A DNA stretch of 64,000 nucleotides, taken from Cokeromyces recurvatus (Eukaryota; Mucoromycota; Mucoromycetes; Mucorales; Mucoraceae). A program made the position numbers and the translations under genes. The stretch is taken from NCBI RefSeq assembly GCF_025118155.1, contig NW_026251423.1, positions 166,284 through 230,283 of the forward strand, in the 5' to 3' direction. This document shows positions 12,934 to 24,522 of the stretch, one piece after another. Position 1 is the stretch's first letter; each line of letters opens with the position of its first letter. The notes under the pieces are model-generated. The model was not told where the DNA came from. It saw only the letters and a program-made list of their open reading frames with translations, and ran no database searches.

Positions 12934-14041
12934 TTATTCTCCTAGTTTATTATTAAAGCGATTGCACATTAATGGATATAACTCAGTTAATGATGAAATA
13001 GTTGTATAATCATGACTTTCTCTTTTCAATTTACAAGCATTTATATGTTCAAGGCTATCTTCATAGGGTATTTTCTCTATTACAAATCATCAAGTAAATA
13101 CATGACTATCGATAATAATAAAATTTACCTCTATTTAAAAATACTGCATTTTCACCGGCATTAATTGCACCCTGATAATCTCTTTATATATGTCTGTGTA
13201 AGCCACTCTATACACATATGTTTCTTTTATACTACTTACTTTTCTTCATCATCGCCAACATGTAATACTTCACTAGGTGAAATAGGCTGTTGAGTACAAA
13301 ATGTACGAGCTTTATCAAATATTTGTTTTGAAGGCTTTTCATAACCAGCATAAACACTTGATAAAATAAAATTAAAATATGTGTCTAATTGTAAATTCCG
13401 TAATACTGGAACTATTTAAAAAAAAAAAATAAATAAATAAATAAAAATAAAAAAACAGAATTAATAATAAAAGTCAAAGTAGTAGTCCAAGTGTATTTAC
13501 TAATTCTTTCATCTGTATTACTAATGACTCCTATTTGAAATCCATTCTTTTTCAAAAACTCAAGTGTTGGTGTGACATCAGGAAATAACTCATAATATTT
13601 TCTTTGAGTAAATCGATTATATAAACCATTAAATATTTTGTCAAATTTAGGGTCCAATTCTAAGGAAATTATATATTAACTATATATACATGCATACACA
13701 CATACCTATACACACACCTACACACACTTATACACGTACACACTCACATGTATACATTATATACCTTTTTTAGATACGCCAGCATGAATATAAGTTGAAT
13801 AAACTAATTCTTCCCACCAAGTATGTACAGTTAAACCTTGTGCAAGCCCATAAAATGGTTTTTCTTCTATCTGTCGCCTATAAAGTTTACCAAAATGTTG
13901 ATTGATTTCATCCTTAGAGACATAAATACCATTTAAAGAGGCTTCTAAGGCATATAAAGCAGTTAAATTGCCTTTTGGTTTGAATAATGTATTATAAGCA
14001 TCAAATGTAATTAATTTAATCTTTGTAGCTCTTCCTGCCAT
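12934..14041 (-). CDS. HAD-like hydrolase (HDHD3-like)
   Basis: Five exons on the minus strand (14041-13765, 13659-13501, 13411-13240, 13181-13129, 13076-12934) join to 267 residues. HAD motif I is TFDAYNTLF near residues 9-17, motif II is GVISNTD, the motif III lysine lies in GYEKPS, and motif IV is HVGDDEEKDYQGAINAG. The helical cap domain follows motif I. The pattern fits the HDHD3/YMR130W branch of haloacid dehalogenase-type phosphatases, whose substrate is unclear. An in-frame ATG at 14053-14051 would add four residues (MYIY); the start at 14041 (MAGRATK) is preferred but not certain. The stop lies only 8 bp from that of the convergent upstream gene. Confidence 0.85.
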
Positions 14042-14444
14042 ATATATATACATATATAAAAAAAGGGCTGCTATTCTCTTTTCTTATTATATCATTTCAT
14101 TCTTCTTTTATATCCTTCTTTTAACTTCGATCGATAAATAATCATCTTTTTTGACCAGTAAAAACTTCCACTAAAAACTTAAAAAAAATAATAAAAGCTT
14201 GGTGAAATATGAATTCATTTAATAAAGAGACAGGAAGTAAATTATGATTATTGCATCTTCTTCTTATCCTACTTTGATGTAATACGTGTATTATTATCAA
14301 GAAGTCAATCTTACTTCTTTACTTTATCTATGGACAGTAGGGTAGGGTACAATTCATCCTCATATTACGTAATAAATAGAATTCTATTATTATATCATCT
14401 ATAAGCTAAATCGTCTTTATTGTGATGTATGATGTATTGGTATA

Positions 14445-14886
14445 CTATTTATTATCTTCTTGCTGTTCTTTGGCTTCTTTTTGTTCTTTATATTGATAAT
14501 AGAGTGATCCTCCAACCATAGCTAATACAGTAAAACCTTGTGCAGCCACTATTACGTAATATAAAATAATTATTACTACATGTTATATAAATATTTATAT
14601 ATATCCAACCTCGAAGACGAAACATTTGATTCGTATAAGTTCTATTTCCTGTTTTAACACCTACTGCAGCCGCAATTAAGGCAAATGTTGTTAGAGCTAC
14701 GCCTAAAAAAATAAATAAATAAGTTAATGTAATTCATCATAATATAATAAGCAAAATAAAAAATAAACCTGCTGGTACAAGTGGCTCTTCTTTAGCCTTT
14801 CTCTTTATTTTTTCTAATGCTGTCTCTCCTTCCATTGCTCTTCTCATTCTATTAATATCCTCTCTTGAATACTCTTTACTTGACAT
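14445..14886 (-). CDS. RCF1: Respiratory supercomplex factor 1, HIG1 domain
   Basis: Three exons (14886-14769, 14702-14610, 14548-14445) join in phase to 104 residues. The N-terminal part is charged (MSSKEYSREDINRMRRAMEG). A HIG1 domain follows with a first membrane segment GVALTTFALIAAAVGVKTG, the conserved connecting loop NQMFRLRVAAQGFT and a second membrane segment VLAMVGGSLYY, then an acidic Lys/Glu/Gln tail. Rcf1 sits in the mitochondrial inner membrane and supports cytochrome oxidase and III-IV supercomplex assembly. The length and the QMFRLRVAAQG core are typical. The gene is too fragmented by introns to show as one open frame. Confidence 0.9.
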
Positions 14887-15153
14887 TGTTCTAAATTTCA
14901 CAAACAATATAAAATAAAATAAAGAAAGTGAAATCTATAAGAAAAAAAAAAAGAAAAAGAAAAAGCAACGGGTGTTTACATATATATTCTGGGGTAATCG
15001 AAAAAAAAAAATAATACTAATAAGCGGCGCCTACAGTATTAATGCTTCCGTTATAATTTATAATTTATTTTATTTTTTATTTTATTTTTTTATTTTTGGT
15101 AAAACAGAAAAATTATTATACCACAAGTCGGCAACAGGCTCTTAAATCTCGGG

Positions 15154-15162
15154 TTTATAAAG
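15154..15162 (+). promoter_or_regulatory. TATA box of the U6 gene
   Basis: TTTATAAAG lies about 30-36 bp upstream of the U6 5' end. This is the normal place for the TATA element of a polymerase III U6 promoter. Confidence 0.65.
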
Positions 15163-15191
15163 AAAATTTTTGTGTTAAAATTAATTGACAT

Positions 15192-15216
15192 GTTCTACGG
15201 GACCTCTGTCACTTAT

Positions 15217-15248
<32 letters not shown>

Positions 15249-15308
15249 GGCCCCTGCACAAGGATGACACTAAATCTCTGAGAAGGATGCTCTACGGAGC
15301 ACTATTTT
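15192..15308 (+). ncRNA. U6 spliceosomal RNA
   Basis: The sequence carries the invariant U6 core: GATACAGAGAAGATTAGCAT contains the ACAGAGA box and the AGC triad, followed by CATGGCCCCTGCACAAGG and GATGACAC of the internal stem-loop. The 5' end folds as GTTC-TACG-GGAC, a UACG tetraloop hairpin. A T run starting at 15305 serves as the polymerase III terminator, so the RNA is about 117 nt. No intron interrupts it, unlike the S. pombe gene. Just before the terminator a second hairpin, TGCTC-TACG-GAGCA, is an unusual addition at the 3' end. U6 forms the catalytic centre of the spliceosome, in keeping with the intron-rich genes here. Confidence 0.95.
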
Positions 15309-15419
15309 TTTTTTCTTTCTTTCTTTGAAAAGACATGAATACTTGTTAATCATCATTACATTTTTATGAATTTACCTTATCTTCATTTATAATAATACAC
15401 TTGATTAGTTTTATTCTTT

Positions 15420-15803
15420 CTAAAGTTTTTTTTTCTTTTCAACTAATACTGCAATAATAATGGTATAAATGATAATAGTAATAATACAAATAGCAGGTAT
15501 AAGGAATCGAACCACTTGAATAGGTGCACATGTTAATCTTTATATTAATGATTATTTAACTTGTATTAAAAAGAAAAGGGAAAGGAAAGGAAAGGGAAGA
15601 AATAAATAACTGCCTTTTATTATACATTACCTTAAAAAAGTCCAAGTACTTGTTCGTTTATGATGTTCTGGCATAAAATAAGGATCTTCATCGTCATCAT
15701 CGCTCTCTGCATATGATATAAATTCAATGGCTTCTTCTTGTTCATTATCTGAAGCTTCCTCAGGTTGTTGTGAAAGTAATCCATATTCTTCATCTAATAT
15801 CAT
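15420..15803 (-). CDS. Small acidic single-pass membrane protein
   Basis: Two exons (15803-15631 and 15537-15420) join at phase 2 to 96 residues. The first ~50 residues are very acidic (YAESDDDDEDPYFMPEHHKR). They are followed by TWTFLRLTCAPIQVVRF and a ~23-residue hydrophobic helix rich in Ile, ending VLVEKKKKL. The layout is that of a single-pass, probably tail-anchored membrane protein with a lysine-rich end. I do not recognise the family. The start at 15803 is the first ATG giving a clean acidic N-terminus; the frame is open further upstream through a Phe-rich low-complexity stretch. The gene converges on the U6 gene. Confidence 0.6.
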
Positions 15804-16358
15804 CTTGATTTTATTTATCAAGGAAAAAAAAAATGAAAAGAAGAAGAAAAAAAAGGGAAACGTCATTGTTTCCAAGTGAGATAATAATAAAAATTTAAAC
15901 ACAAGACTATTATTTGTTATTCAAAGGGAAAAAAAAATATGTCCATGATTGTTCTCAGGCTCTTGTTTATGAAAAAAAAATGAAATCAAATCAAGACTTT
16001 CCTTTATGAACTTAAAGCTATTCATTTTCACGTATTGTGTAGTCTTTATAATCATAGTTTACACTTCAAAAAAAAAAAGTATATATTTATATCAACCTTT
16101 ATTTATTTATGCAATTAAAATAGATTTATTTATTTATTTTTTGCATAGATCCTCTATTCTGTTAAACATGGACTGTCTTCTTGTAAATCTTTTTTACTAA
16201 ACTAAACTTAAAAAAAAAAAATAGTAAGTTTTGGAAACTAAAGGAAGGCGGTAATTTAAAAGAAAAAAACAAGAATGACACGTATTAAAATAAAAAGAGT
16301 TTTTTTTTATATTTTTTTTTTTTTCTTTTTTCTTCCTTAATAAATATTATATATAAAA
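15804..16358. other. Divergent intergenic region
   Basis: This is 0.55 kb between the small membrane protein (-) and cyclophilin (+). It is AT-rich with T and A runs near 16190-16330. It presumably holds both promoters. No other feature is seen. Confidence 0.5.
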
Positions 16359-17029
16359 ATGTCTAACCCTAAGGTCTTCTTCGATGTCTCTGCTAACGGT
16401 GAACCTCTTGGCGTAAGTAATCATAAATGATAAGAATAAAGGAAGAAGGAAAAAAAAAAAAAAAAAAGTATGAGCTTTGTTCAGATAAAGACTGATTTGT
16501 GACATAGCGTATCGTTATGGAATTGAGAGCTGATGTTGTTCCCAAGACTGCTGAAAACTTCCGTGCTCTCTGTACTGGTGAAAAGGGTTATGGTTACAAG
16601 GGTTGTACTTTCCACCGTGTTATTCCTGATTTCATGCTTCAAGGTGGTGACTTTACTAACCACAATGGTACTGGTGGTAAGTCTATCTATGGTGCTAAGT
16701 TTGCTGATGAAAACTTCTCTCTTAAGCACACTGGTCCCGGTAACCTTTCTATGGCCAATGCTGGTCCTAACACTAACGGTTCTCAATTCTTCATTACCAC
16801 CGTTAAGACCACTTGGTTGGATGGAAAGCACGTTGTCTTTGGTCAAGTCACTGAAGGGTAAACAATATCTCTATTTATTTTGTTTTTTTTTATTTATTGT
16901 TCTAATTGGGGCTTTTTTTTTTCTTTTCTTTTCTTTAGTATGGATGTTGTTAGCAAGATTGAATCTTTCGGTACTGGTTCTGGTCGCACTACCAAGAAGA
17001 TTGTTATTGATAACTGTGGTCAACTTTAA
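16359..17029 (+). CDS. Cyclophilin A-type peptidyl-prolyl isomerase
   Basis: Three exons (16359-16412, 16508-16857, 16939-17029) join to 164 residues, the usual length of a cytosolic cyclophilin. The protein starts [18 protein letters not shown]. It keeps the active-site set [16 protein letters not shown] (the catalytic Arg and Phe-Met-Gln), the [19 protein letters not shown] stretch (here [15 protein letters not shown]) and [10 protein letters not shown] with the cyclosporin-contacting Trp and His. Codons end much more often in C than in neighbouring genes, which suggests high expression. The protein catalyses prolyl isomerisation in folding. Confidence 0.97.
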
Positions 17030-17139
17030 ATAAATAAAGCCATGCTTAAACAATAATTTTTTTTTTTCTTTAAAAAAATAAAATAAAATAAAATTTTCGT
17101 ATTACGCGTTCTTTTATATTCACATATAAATATTCTAAA

Positions 17140-17425
17140 ATGTCAGCTATTAAAGGTGTCTTAATTGACTTGAGTGGAACTATTCATATTGATACAAAGG
17201 TTATTCCCGGGGCAATTGAAGCTATTCAACGCTTAAAGGAAAGTAAAATACCTTTCAAGTAAGTATGAAAGCCTTGAATTGATTTACTTTTTTTTTTTTT
17301 TTTATTTCATTTGGCTCATCGCTCTCAAGATTTGCAACTAATACTACTAAAGTGTCTTCAAAAAAGTTGGTTCAAAAATTAACAAATCTCGGATTTAATG
17401 TTGAAGAGAAAGATGTAAAATAATT

Positions 17426-17473
<48 letters not shown>

Positions 17474-17996
17474 ATGCCACCTTGCTTTACTATTCATCAT
17501 ATATTTTTATTTTTTTTCAGGTATTTACATCCTTATCAGCTTGTCATGATTTGATTAAAACAAGCCATTTGCGGTATTACAAATGATTGATGAACGAGTT
17601 GTATTTTTACATAATAATAATTAAAATTGATTACTACTATTAGGCCTATGCTATTTATGGAAGACGCTGCTATGGAGGAATTTAAAGAGATTGATACAAA
17701 TAATCCAAATGCTGTCGTTATCGGTTTAGCTCCTTCTAAATTTAATTACAATCAGGTAGTATAGCCCCCCTTTATAAACAAACATATACTTTATACTTAT
17801 TTAGTGTTCTATAATAACAATAATAGTTGAATGATGCATTCCGTTTATTAACTTCTGATCCAAATCATGGTATTCCTTTGATTGCTGTTCATAAAGCAAA
17901 GTATTTTGCTGATAAAGATGAAAAGCTGTCACTAGGTCCTGGAGGATTTGTACAAGGTTTAATAAGACATAATAATAATATAAAACTACTCTCCCC

Positions 17997-18033
<37 letters not shown>

Positions 18034-18514
18034 AATATAAATGTGTATACACATAAAGATGAAATTAACAGCCATTATAGTACTTGAATTTGCTACTGGT
18101 ATAACTGCCAAGGTTGTTGGTAAGCCTACTGTTGATTTCTTTAAATTGGCCCTTAAGCAAATGTAAATTTATATGAAAGAAAGGGGTATTATATGGATGT
18201 ATCTATTTATTTATTGAATGACTTTTATTATAGTGATATGGAGAATAGACCACAAGAGGTGGCTATTATTGGCGATGACGTTATAAATGACCTTGGAGGA
18301 GGTGCTCAAGAGTTAGGCTTACATCGCTTTTTAGGTAAATAAAGAAGAAGATTTTTTTTTTTTTGCCATATGCATGATATTAAAATCCTCTTATTCATTA
18401 GTACAAACTGGAAAGTATCGTGAAGAAGATAGTAAAGCAAGTGAAAATGTAAATGTATTCAAGTCAGTAGTTGAGGCCATTGATTATATCATTGATCAAT
18501 ATAATCATCCTTAA
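17140..18514 (+). CDS. HAD phosphatase of the LHPP/HDHD2 type
   Basis: Eight small exons (17140-17258, 17330-17414, 17521-17573, 17644-17755, 17827-17956, 18081-18162, 18234-18334, 18402-18514) join in phase to 264 residues. Motif I is the degenerate [13 protein letters not shown], motif II FATNTTK, the motif III lysine sits in [10 protein letters not shown], and motif IV is [19 protein letters not shown]. This pattern with a C2 cap is that of HDHD2 and LHPP (phospholysine/phosphohistidine phosphatase). The exact substrate is not predictable. The gene starts 110 bp after cyclophilin. Two introns carry A tracts of more than 30 nt. Confidence 0.9.
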
Positions 18515-18682
18515 TAAGGAGTGAGAGAGTAGTCATACAACAATTCCTTTTTTTTTTTTTTCTCAGTCTTATTACAATTATTGTTCTTTTTATTAAAAAA
18601 AATATATACATTTATATACACATATACATCGTGTTTTAATTAATCATTCTTAAACTTATATAACTCAATATCTTAATTATAC

Positions 18683-19281
18683 ATGTCGGGAATGGATCCT
18701 CAACAACGACGATCCAGTTTTCGTAATTCCTCTCCTAACACTATAATGATGAATTCGGAGCTCAAAGTAGGGATGCGGGCTCAGGTACAAGGCAAGATGG
18801 GATGGATTCGCTTTGTAGGCATTACGAGTTTTCAAACAGGCAAATGGATAGGTATTGAACTAGACGAGCCACAAGGGAAAAATAGTGGTGTCGTTCAGGG
18901 TAAACGTTATTTTGAGTGTAAAACCAATCATGGTGTCTTCGTTAGACCAAGTCAAGTCAAACTTATTCATAATCCTTCGTTAACTACTACTACTACTACT
19001 ACCTCAATGTCGCCATTAGAACAAGAGACCTCATCATTGACGACGAAAGCAATACCTTCATCATCACGTATAAGTCGATTACCTAATTTAATGAATCGAA
19101 AGAGCAGCACCATCCTTTCCACTCAGCCCAAATCAGTGTCCATCACACCTAAAAAAAATAAAACACCCTTAATGAGTCAAAACAATGTCCAACAAGAAGA
19201 GATGGAGGTGAACAAAGAAGAGGATTCTTCATTATCCGTCTCTGAAGAAATCATTCCATCTTCTTCTTCTTCTTCTTCTAT

Positions 19282-19312
<31 letters not shown>

Positions 19313-22300
19313 CTTCCTCCTCCTCCACAACAAAGTTATGGTTCACTTTTATCTATTCATAAATCAGATCCTATCATTTCCTTTAAAGAATACGAAGAAC
19401 TTCGTCTGAAACTTAAAATACTTGAAGCAAAACGGCAAGAAGACCGTGAACGATATCGTGAATATGAAAAGATCAAAGAAGAAGCAGAACAATTCTTGAC
19501 GTTAAGAAACAAGTTACAAGATAAGATTAGTGAATTACAACGAGAGTTGAGAGAGACAAGACGAGAACTGAAGGAGTCGAATGATGAAAAGGAAAATTAT
19601 GAAGTAAAATACAATGATGTTATTGAGTCGTTGGAGATGATCACGTTAGATAAGGAAGTAGCTGAAGAACGAGCAGAACACTTGCAACAAGAAGTGAATG
19701 TGCTGAAAGATAAAATTGAGGAGATTGGGGTTGATTTAGATGTATTAAGAAAAGAAGCGGATATAATAAATCGTGTTTCTTCTGAAGGTGGTGGAGATCA
19801 AAAGACATCTTTAGAGTTTATTCAATTAGAAAGACATAATGAAAGATTAAAAGAAGCTTTGGTGAGGTAATATTTAATTGTAGACGTTTTTTTTTTTTTT
19901 TTTTTTTTTATCTTACGTGTTGCTTTATTATAGATTACGTGATGCAACTACAGCTCGTGAAAATGAACTTTGTGATAGAATCAAGGAATTGGAAAAGGAA
20001 AGCTATGTATTAGACGATGTGAAAAAACAATACGATAAAATACATAATAAGCTCGAATTATCAGAATTGACGATTGAAGAACTTAAGCAACGTTTGGATG
20101 ATGCTCTGGGAGCTGAAGATTTAGTTGAGCAATTAACAGAGAAAAATTTGAGTTTAACAGAAAAAATAGAAGAGATGCATCTAATTATTGAGGATTTGGA
20201 AGCCCTTAAAGAACTTGCAGATGAACTAGAAGAGAATCATATTGAAAATGAAAAGCAGTTACAAGCTGAAATTGGTAAAATAGATGAAAAAAAAAAAAAA
20301 AAGAGAGAGAGAGAGAAACAGACTTCTGATAGATATGTTCTATATTTCAGATCATAGAGATATGCTACTACGTGAACAGCTAGAACGTCTTCGATCCTCA
20401 GAAGAAACTAACGCAGATTACGAGACCACAATTCAGCAATTCCGTGAGCTGGTTACAACTTTACAAAACGATTTAGAACAGTTACGCTTTAAGGAAGTAA
20501 GTCAACAATCAGAGAAGCAAACATTAAGCAGTCAGTCACAAGCTATGATGTCCCTTCATATGCAATTACAATCTACTGTAATGAAAGCACAAGCAAAAGC
20601 AATTGACCTAGAACTACGTAAATTGGATGCTGCTCAAGCCAATGATCGACTTAATTGTATTCAGCCTTATTTACCCGATTCATTCTTCAGGACCGAAAAT
20701 GATGCCATATCATGTCTGTTGTTATTTAAACGGCTCGTATTTAAGACAGAATTGATTATCAAGCATTTAGATCAAAATTATCCAATTAGTGAAAAAATCA
20801 TGGACATTGTGCCTGAAAGTCTTATTGCTGTCTGTGAGATGCGTCAGCGTGCAGGATGGTTGAGCGACATAAGTAAACGATTTGTGACATTTATTAAAAA
20901 TTGTCAGCCTGCCATGTTTATCAAGATGGGACAGGTCTATCATGATTTAATGGGTGCAGAAAGACGATTGACGAGTCTTGTTGAATTGATGCGCATGAAT
21001 GAGATCAATGAATTAGAATGTGTAGTTGAGTTACAACGTATTATCGCTCAATTAGAGCATTTAAGTGAAATTCACTTAGTACAAAATGAGGCTAATCATT
21101 TTGATCAATTCTTTGGATTAACAAGAGCTTTAGATTTAAATGCAGATCGAATAATTGTAGAGCTAACTTTTGTTAAGCAAGCGTTAGATTGTCCAACCCA
21201 AAATGAAAGTAATGACGAAAAAAAAAATGACAAAGAAAGATTGATATTTGTTATTCATTATATTTGGTTTTTAGATATAAATATAATTGAAGGACGCCAA
21301 ACATTAGACTACGATTATTTAGAACCACTAGGTCGACTTGTTTCTCAAGCTAAAAATAGTAAGGTGTTGGCAAAGTAAGTTGAGGATAAGATTTCTATAA
21401 CAGAGTAGTGCAACTAAATGTATGAATTTGGTTAGGAAAATAGTGCGCCAGTTAGAAGATTTGTCAGAGCAAGCATTAACCTTAAGACCAGAATACCTTC
21501 ATCAATTCAGAATGTTATTTGCCATCAGTTCCAAACTTGGAAAATTTTGTTATGAAACATATAAACAAATTTCAGCTTATATAAGTGCTAAAATGGATAG
21601 CAAAGAAGATATCAGCCTAAGTATGATTCAGCAAATCGTTTATAATAAGGCAGATGAGGTTCTTGAAATTGCTGAAAGTTCCATGTGGGAAGCTTGTTTA
21701 AAAACACTAAAATCTCTAACCAATGAACTTGGAAGCACAATTGAGCAAATATCAAATGAAAACAAAACAGAAAAAAGTATTATTATTTAGAATGATGAAA
21801 AACGATAGATCTATATATCTATATATATTTATATATATCGCTTACAGACTTTGTTATTTATTTAGTTATAACTACAGTAGCTCCTTGGGTTCAACGAGCT
21901 TCCGATATTAAGGCAGAAGTTATTATTAATCATGATATGGAACGTAAATTACAACAACATAGCGATGAGATTGTAAAATTAATCAAAGATGTGAAAATTA
22001 AAGTCTGTATTAATATGTATATGTATATTTTGTAAAACTAGTTATGAATAATTTAATCTATTTATATATGTATATATATATAGGATCAAGCACTTCAAGA
22101 ATCGAATGTCAAGATTGAGTTACTTAAAAAACGTATGGAAATAGTAAAGAAACAAGCTGAGCAGATCAACTCACTGGAAGAAACATTATCAAAAGTACAA
22201 GGTCAAGAACAAATGTATGCTGAAGCAATGGAGAATCTTCAGATTGAATATGATGCATTAGAACAAGAGAATACAGAACTTAAAAAGAATGCCCTCAAAA

Positions 22301-23043
22301 ATGAAGAAAAGAGATTTTCTGTAGCTAAAAGATAGCAGAATTTGATTTAATGGTGAATGATGACTTAATTGAAGTTGAAAATACCAGTCTGTATGAATTA
22401 AACGGACAAATTGACCTCTTAAAGTCGGTTATTCGTTATTTACGTTCTGAGAATGCACACCTTAAAGGATTGGACATTGCTCGATCACTCCAACTCCATC
22501 AACAACCTTTTAAGAAGCTTAATGATGCTAAAGACTTCAACTTGGACAAGCCTTTACTTGGATCTTTTGCTCTTGAAAGACGTATGCTTGTAAAGGATAT
22601 ACGTACTGTAAGCGCATCCTTGAAGGTAGTACAGCTCTCATCTCACTATCGTGCTGGTAAATGGCAAAGTGAGAAAAGACTACCAGACTATCAATACCAA
22701 ACGCAACAATCTGTGCTGTATACCCTAAAACAAAGATATAATCAATTAAGACATAAAATAGCACAAGATCAAAAGGATACGCCATCTCAACAGATACTAC
22801 TATCAACTCGTAAAGCCAAGGTAAAGAAGAAAAGAAAAAAAAAAAGAGAGAGAGTGAGAGGGAACTCTACTTTAATTTTCTTTATTATTTTAGACTGCTA
22901 TACATGAAAATAAGAAACTGTCATCACAAACAGTTGCTAAAATCCAACTACCAAATTCTATTACTGCAAATATAAATAATAGATGTCGTGTTCAACTCAA
23001 AAGTTTAGTCGAATTTGAAAAAATACACAACATCTTTATTTAA
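18683..23043 (+). CDS. Dynactin large subunit (p150Glued), with an apparent frameshift
   Basis: The exons are 18683-19866, 19934-20274, 20351-21208, 21275-21374, 21436-21776, 21866-22002, 22084-22820 and 22894-23043. An N-terminal CAP-Gly domain lies at about residues 25-95, with GWIRFVGITSFQTGKWIGIE and NHGVFVRPSQVKLI. A Ser/Thr/Pro-rich basic linker and a long coiled coil (from about residue 235) follow, then the dynactin intercoil and second coiled-coil region. Length is about 1280 residues, as in other p150 proteins. It links dynein to microtubules. Within the seventh exon the frame breaks: a stop at 22333-22335 must be bypassed by one extra base near the A run at 22327-22330. The 66-nt intron at 21209-21274 is a multiple of three and lacks a stop. 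Confidence 0.9.
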
Positions 23044-23255
23044 ATAAAGATAAAAAAAACTTGCTTTACACACATAATTGATGAAAAAATACAACGTTAC
23101 TTTTTGGATAAATTAACAATGAATGAATGAATAAATTTTTAAATGAATATCTTAATTTATTGTCTTTAGTAAAGAAAGATTGAACGATATATTATGCAGT
23201 GGTTGATATTATATAGAAGAGGATAATGATAAATAAAATATAAGAGAAAAAAAAA

Positions 23256-24431
23256 TTAAGCAAATGCAGCAACTGTAGATTGTTGAATATCACTAATAGA
23301 TGCATAGTAAGTATCATTTCCAGATTTATGAGCACGAACTTGCTTCAAGAATTCTTCAAACAAATAAGTAGTATCTTCAGGACCACCTTTAGCTTCAGGG
23401 TGGAATTGAACAGAAAAGAAAGGTTTAGTTTCATGTCGAATTCCTTCATTAGAGCCATCATTTGCATTAACAAATAAACGTCTCCATCCTTTAGGCATAC
23501 AAACATCATTCAAGGCATAACCGTGGTTTTGAGAAGTAATGTAACAAAGCCCGGTGTCAACGTTAAGAGCAGGCTGATTATGACCACGATTACCAAATGG
23601 TAATTTATATACTTGAAGACCAGCAGCCATACCAAGTAAAAGATTACCCATACAAATACCAAAGATTGGTTTCTTTATGTGCTCAATAGCTGTCTTGAGG
23701 TGCTTGACTATTTCAGTACAAGTAGTAGGTGAACCAGGACCATTAGAGATAAAGATGCCATCAAATTGATCAGCAATCATATTAAAATTATAATTGTAAG
23801 GTAGTACTGTAACACATGCACCACGACTCACAAGACAACGAAGGATATTCTGTTTAACACCACAATCAATTACAGCGATCTTGAGATCACCTTTAGGATT
23901 GTATGTAATAGGAATCTTTGTAGAAACTTTAGCAACCAAATTTTCGTTATTAGGATTAGGGAATTCAAGAGAACTAATATTATTAATAAAGGCTTCTTCA
24001 CCAATACTAATTTGAGCTAATGTAGAACCCTGATCACGTAAAAGTTGAGTTAAAGCACGTGTATCAACACCACTAATAGCAGGAACATGATGACGAATAC
24101 ACCATTCACTTAGAGATTCGACAGCAGTTCTATGAGAATATTCAGTAGCATAATCATTTACAATAATGCCCTGAACTTGAATAGCATCGGATTCAAAGTA
24201 CTTGTAGAGGCCATATTCATCCTTTTCTTGACCAGGTACACCATAATTTCCAATTAAAGGTTGAGTAAATACCAAAATTTGACCAGTGTAAGAAGGATCA
24301 GTCATTGATTCAGGATAACCTACTAAAGAAGTCGTAAAAACGGCTTCACCAAAAGTATTAACAGGAGCACCAAATGAAGTACCATAAAAGATTTGGCCAG
24401 TTTTTAATTTAAGAGAAGCAGGGATAGGCAT
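23256..24431 (-). CDS. CPA1: Carbamoyl-phosphate synthase, arginine-specific, small chain
   Basis: A single exon encodes 391 residues. The N-terminal CPSase domain (FGEAVFTTSLVGYPESMTDP) is followed by a class I glutamine amidotransferase domain. Its triad is visible: Cys at about residue 260 in FGICMGN, and His and Glu at about 344 and 346 in FSVQFHPEA. The enzyme releases ammonia from glutamine and passes it to the large subunit to form carbamoyl phosphate for arginine synthesis. The stretch around the nucleophile, with GNRGHNQP and SQNHGYALN, is like arginine-specific and CPS1 enzymes. No clear mitochondrial presequence is seen. The leader has a spliced uORF (see next entry), which points to translational repression by arginine. 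The gene converges on dynactin, 212 bp apart. Confidence 0.95.
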   Translation of the reverse strand: MPIPASLKLKTGQIFYGTSFGAPVNTFGEAVFTTSLVGYPESMTDPSYTGQILVFTQPLIGNYGVPGQEKDEYGLYKYFESDAIQVQGIIVNDYATEYSHRTAVESLSEWCIRHHVPAISGVDTRALTQLLRDQGSTLAQISIGEEAFINNISSLEFPNPNNENLVAKVSTKIPITYNPKGDLKIAVIDCGVKQNILRCLVSRGACVTVLPYNYNFNMIADQFDGIFISNGPGSPTTCTEIVKHLKTAIEHIKKPIFGICMGNLLLGMAAGLQVYKLPFGNRGHNQPALNVDTGLCYITSQNHGYALNDVCMPKGWRRLFVNANDGSNEGIRHETKPFFSVQFHPEAKGGPEDTTYLFEEFLKQVRAHKSGNDTYYASISDIQQSTVAAFA

Positions 24432-24522
24432 GTTTTGATTGATTGATTTTTTTGTTTTCCGTTGAAGAATAGTTATTTTTTTTTAAAAAGAAAAAAGAAG
24501 TTATATGATAGTAATAGTTTAT

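Noticed and set aside
15503..15513. GGTTCGATTCC on the minus strand, like a polymerase III B box downstream of U6
   Set aside because: It has the wrong orientation, forms no tRNA T stem, and reads as codons in the second exon of the small membrane protein.
16481..16846. 121-codon open frame antisense to cyclophilin
   Set aside because: It mirrors the strong codon bias of the sense gene and has no protein character of its own.
22537..22806. 89-codon frame antisense to dynactin
   Set aside because: It is a shadow of the coding exon on the other strand.
23640..23665. CPA1 nucleophile motif GICMGN instead of GICLGHQ, first taken as a lost residue
   Set aside because: The Cys, His and Glu are all present, and GN at this place also occurs in CPS1-type enzymes.
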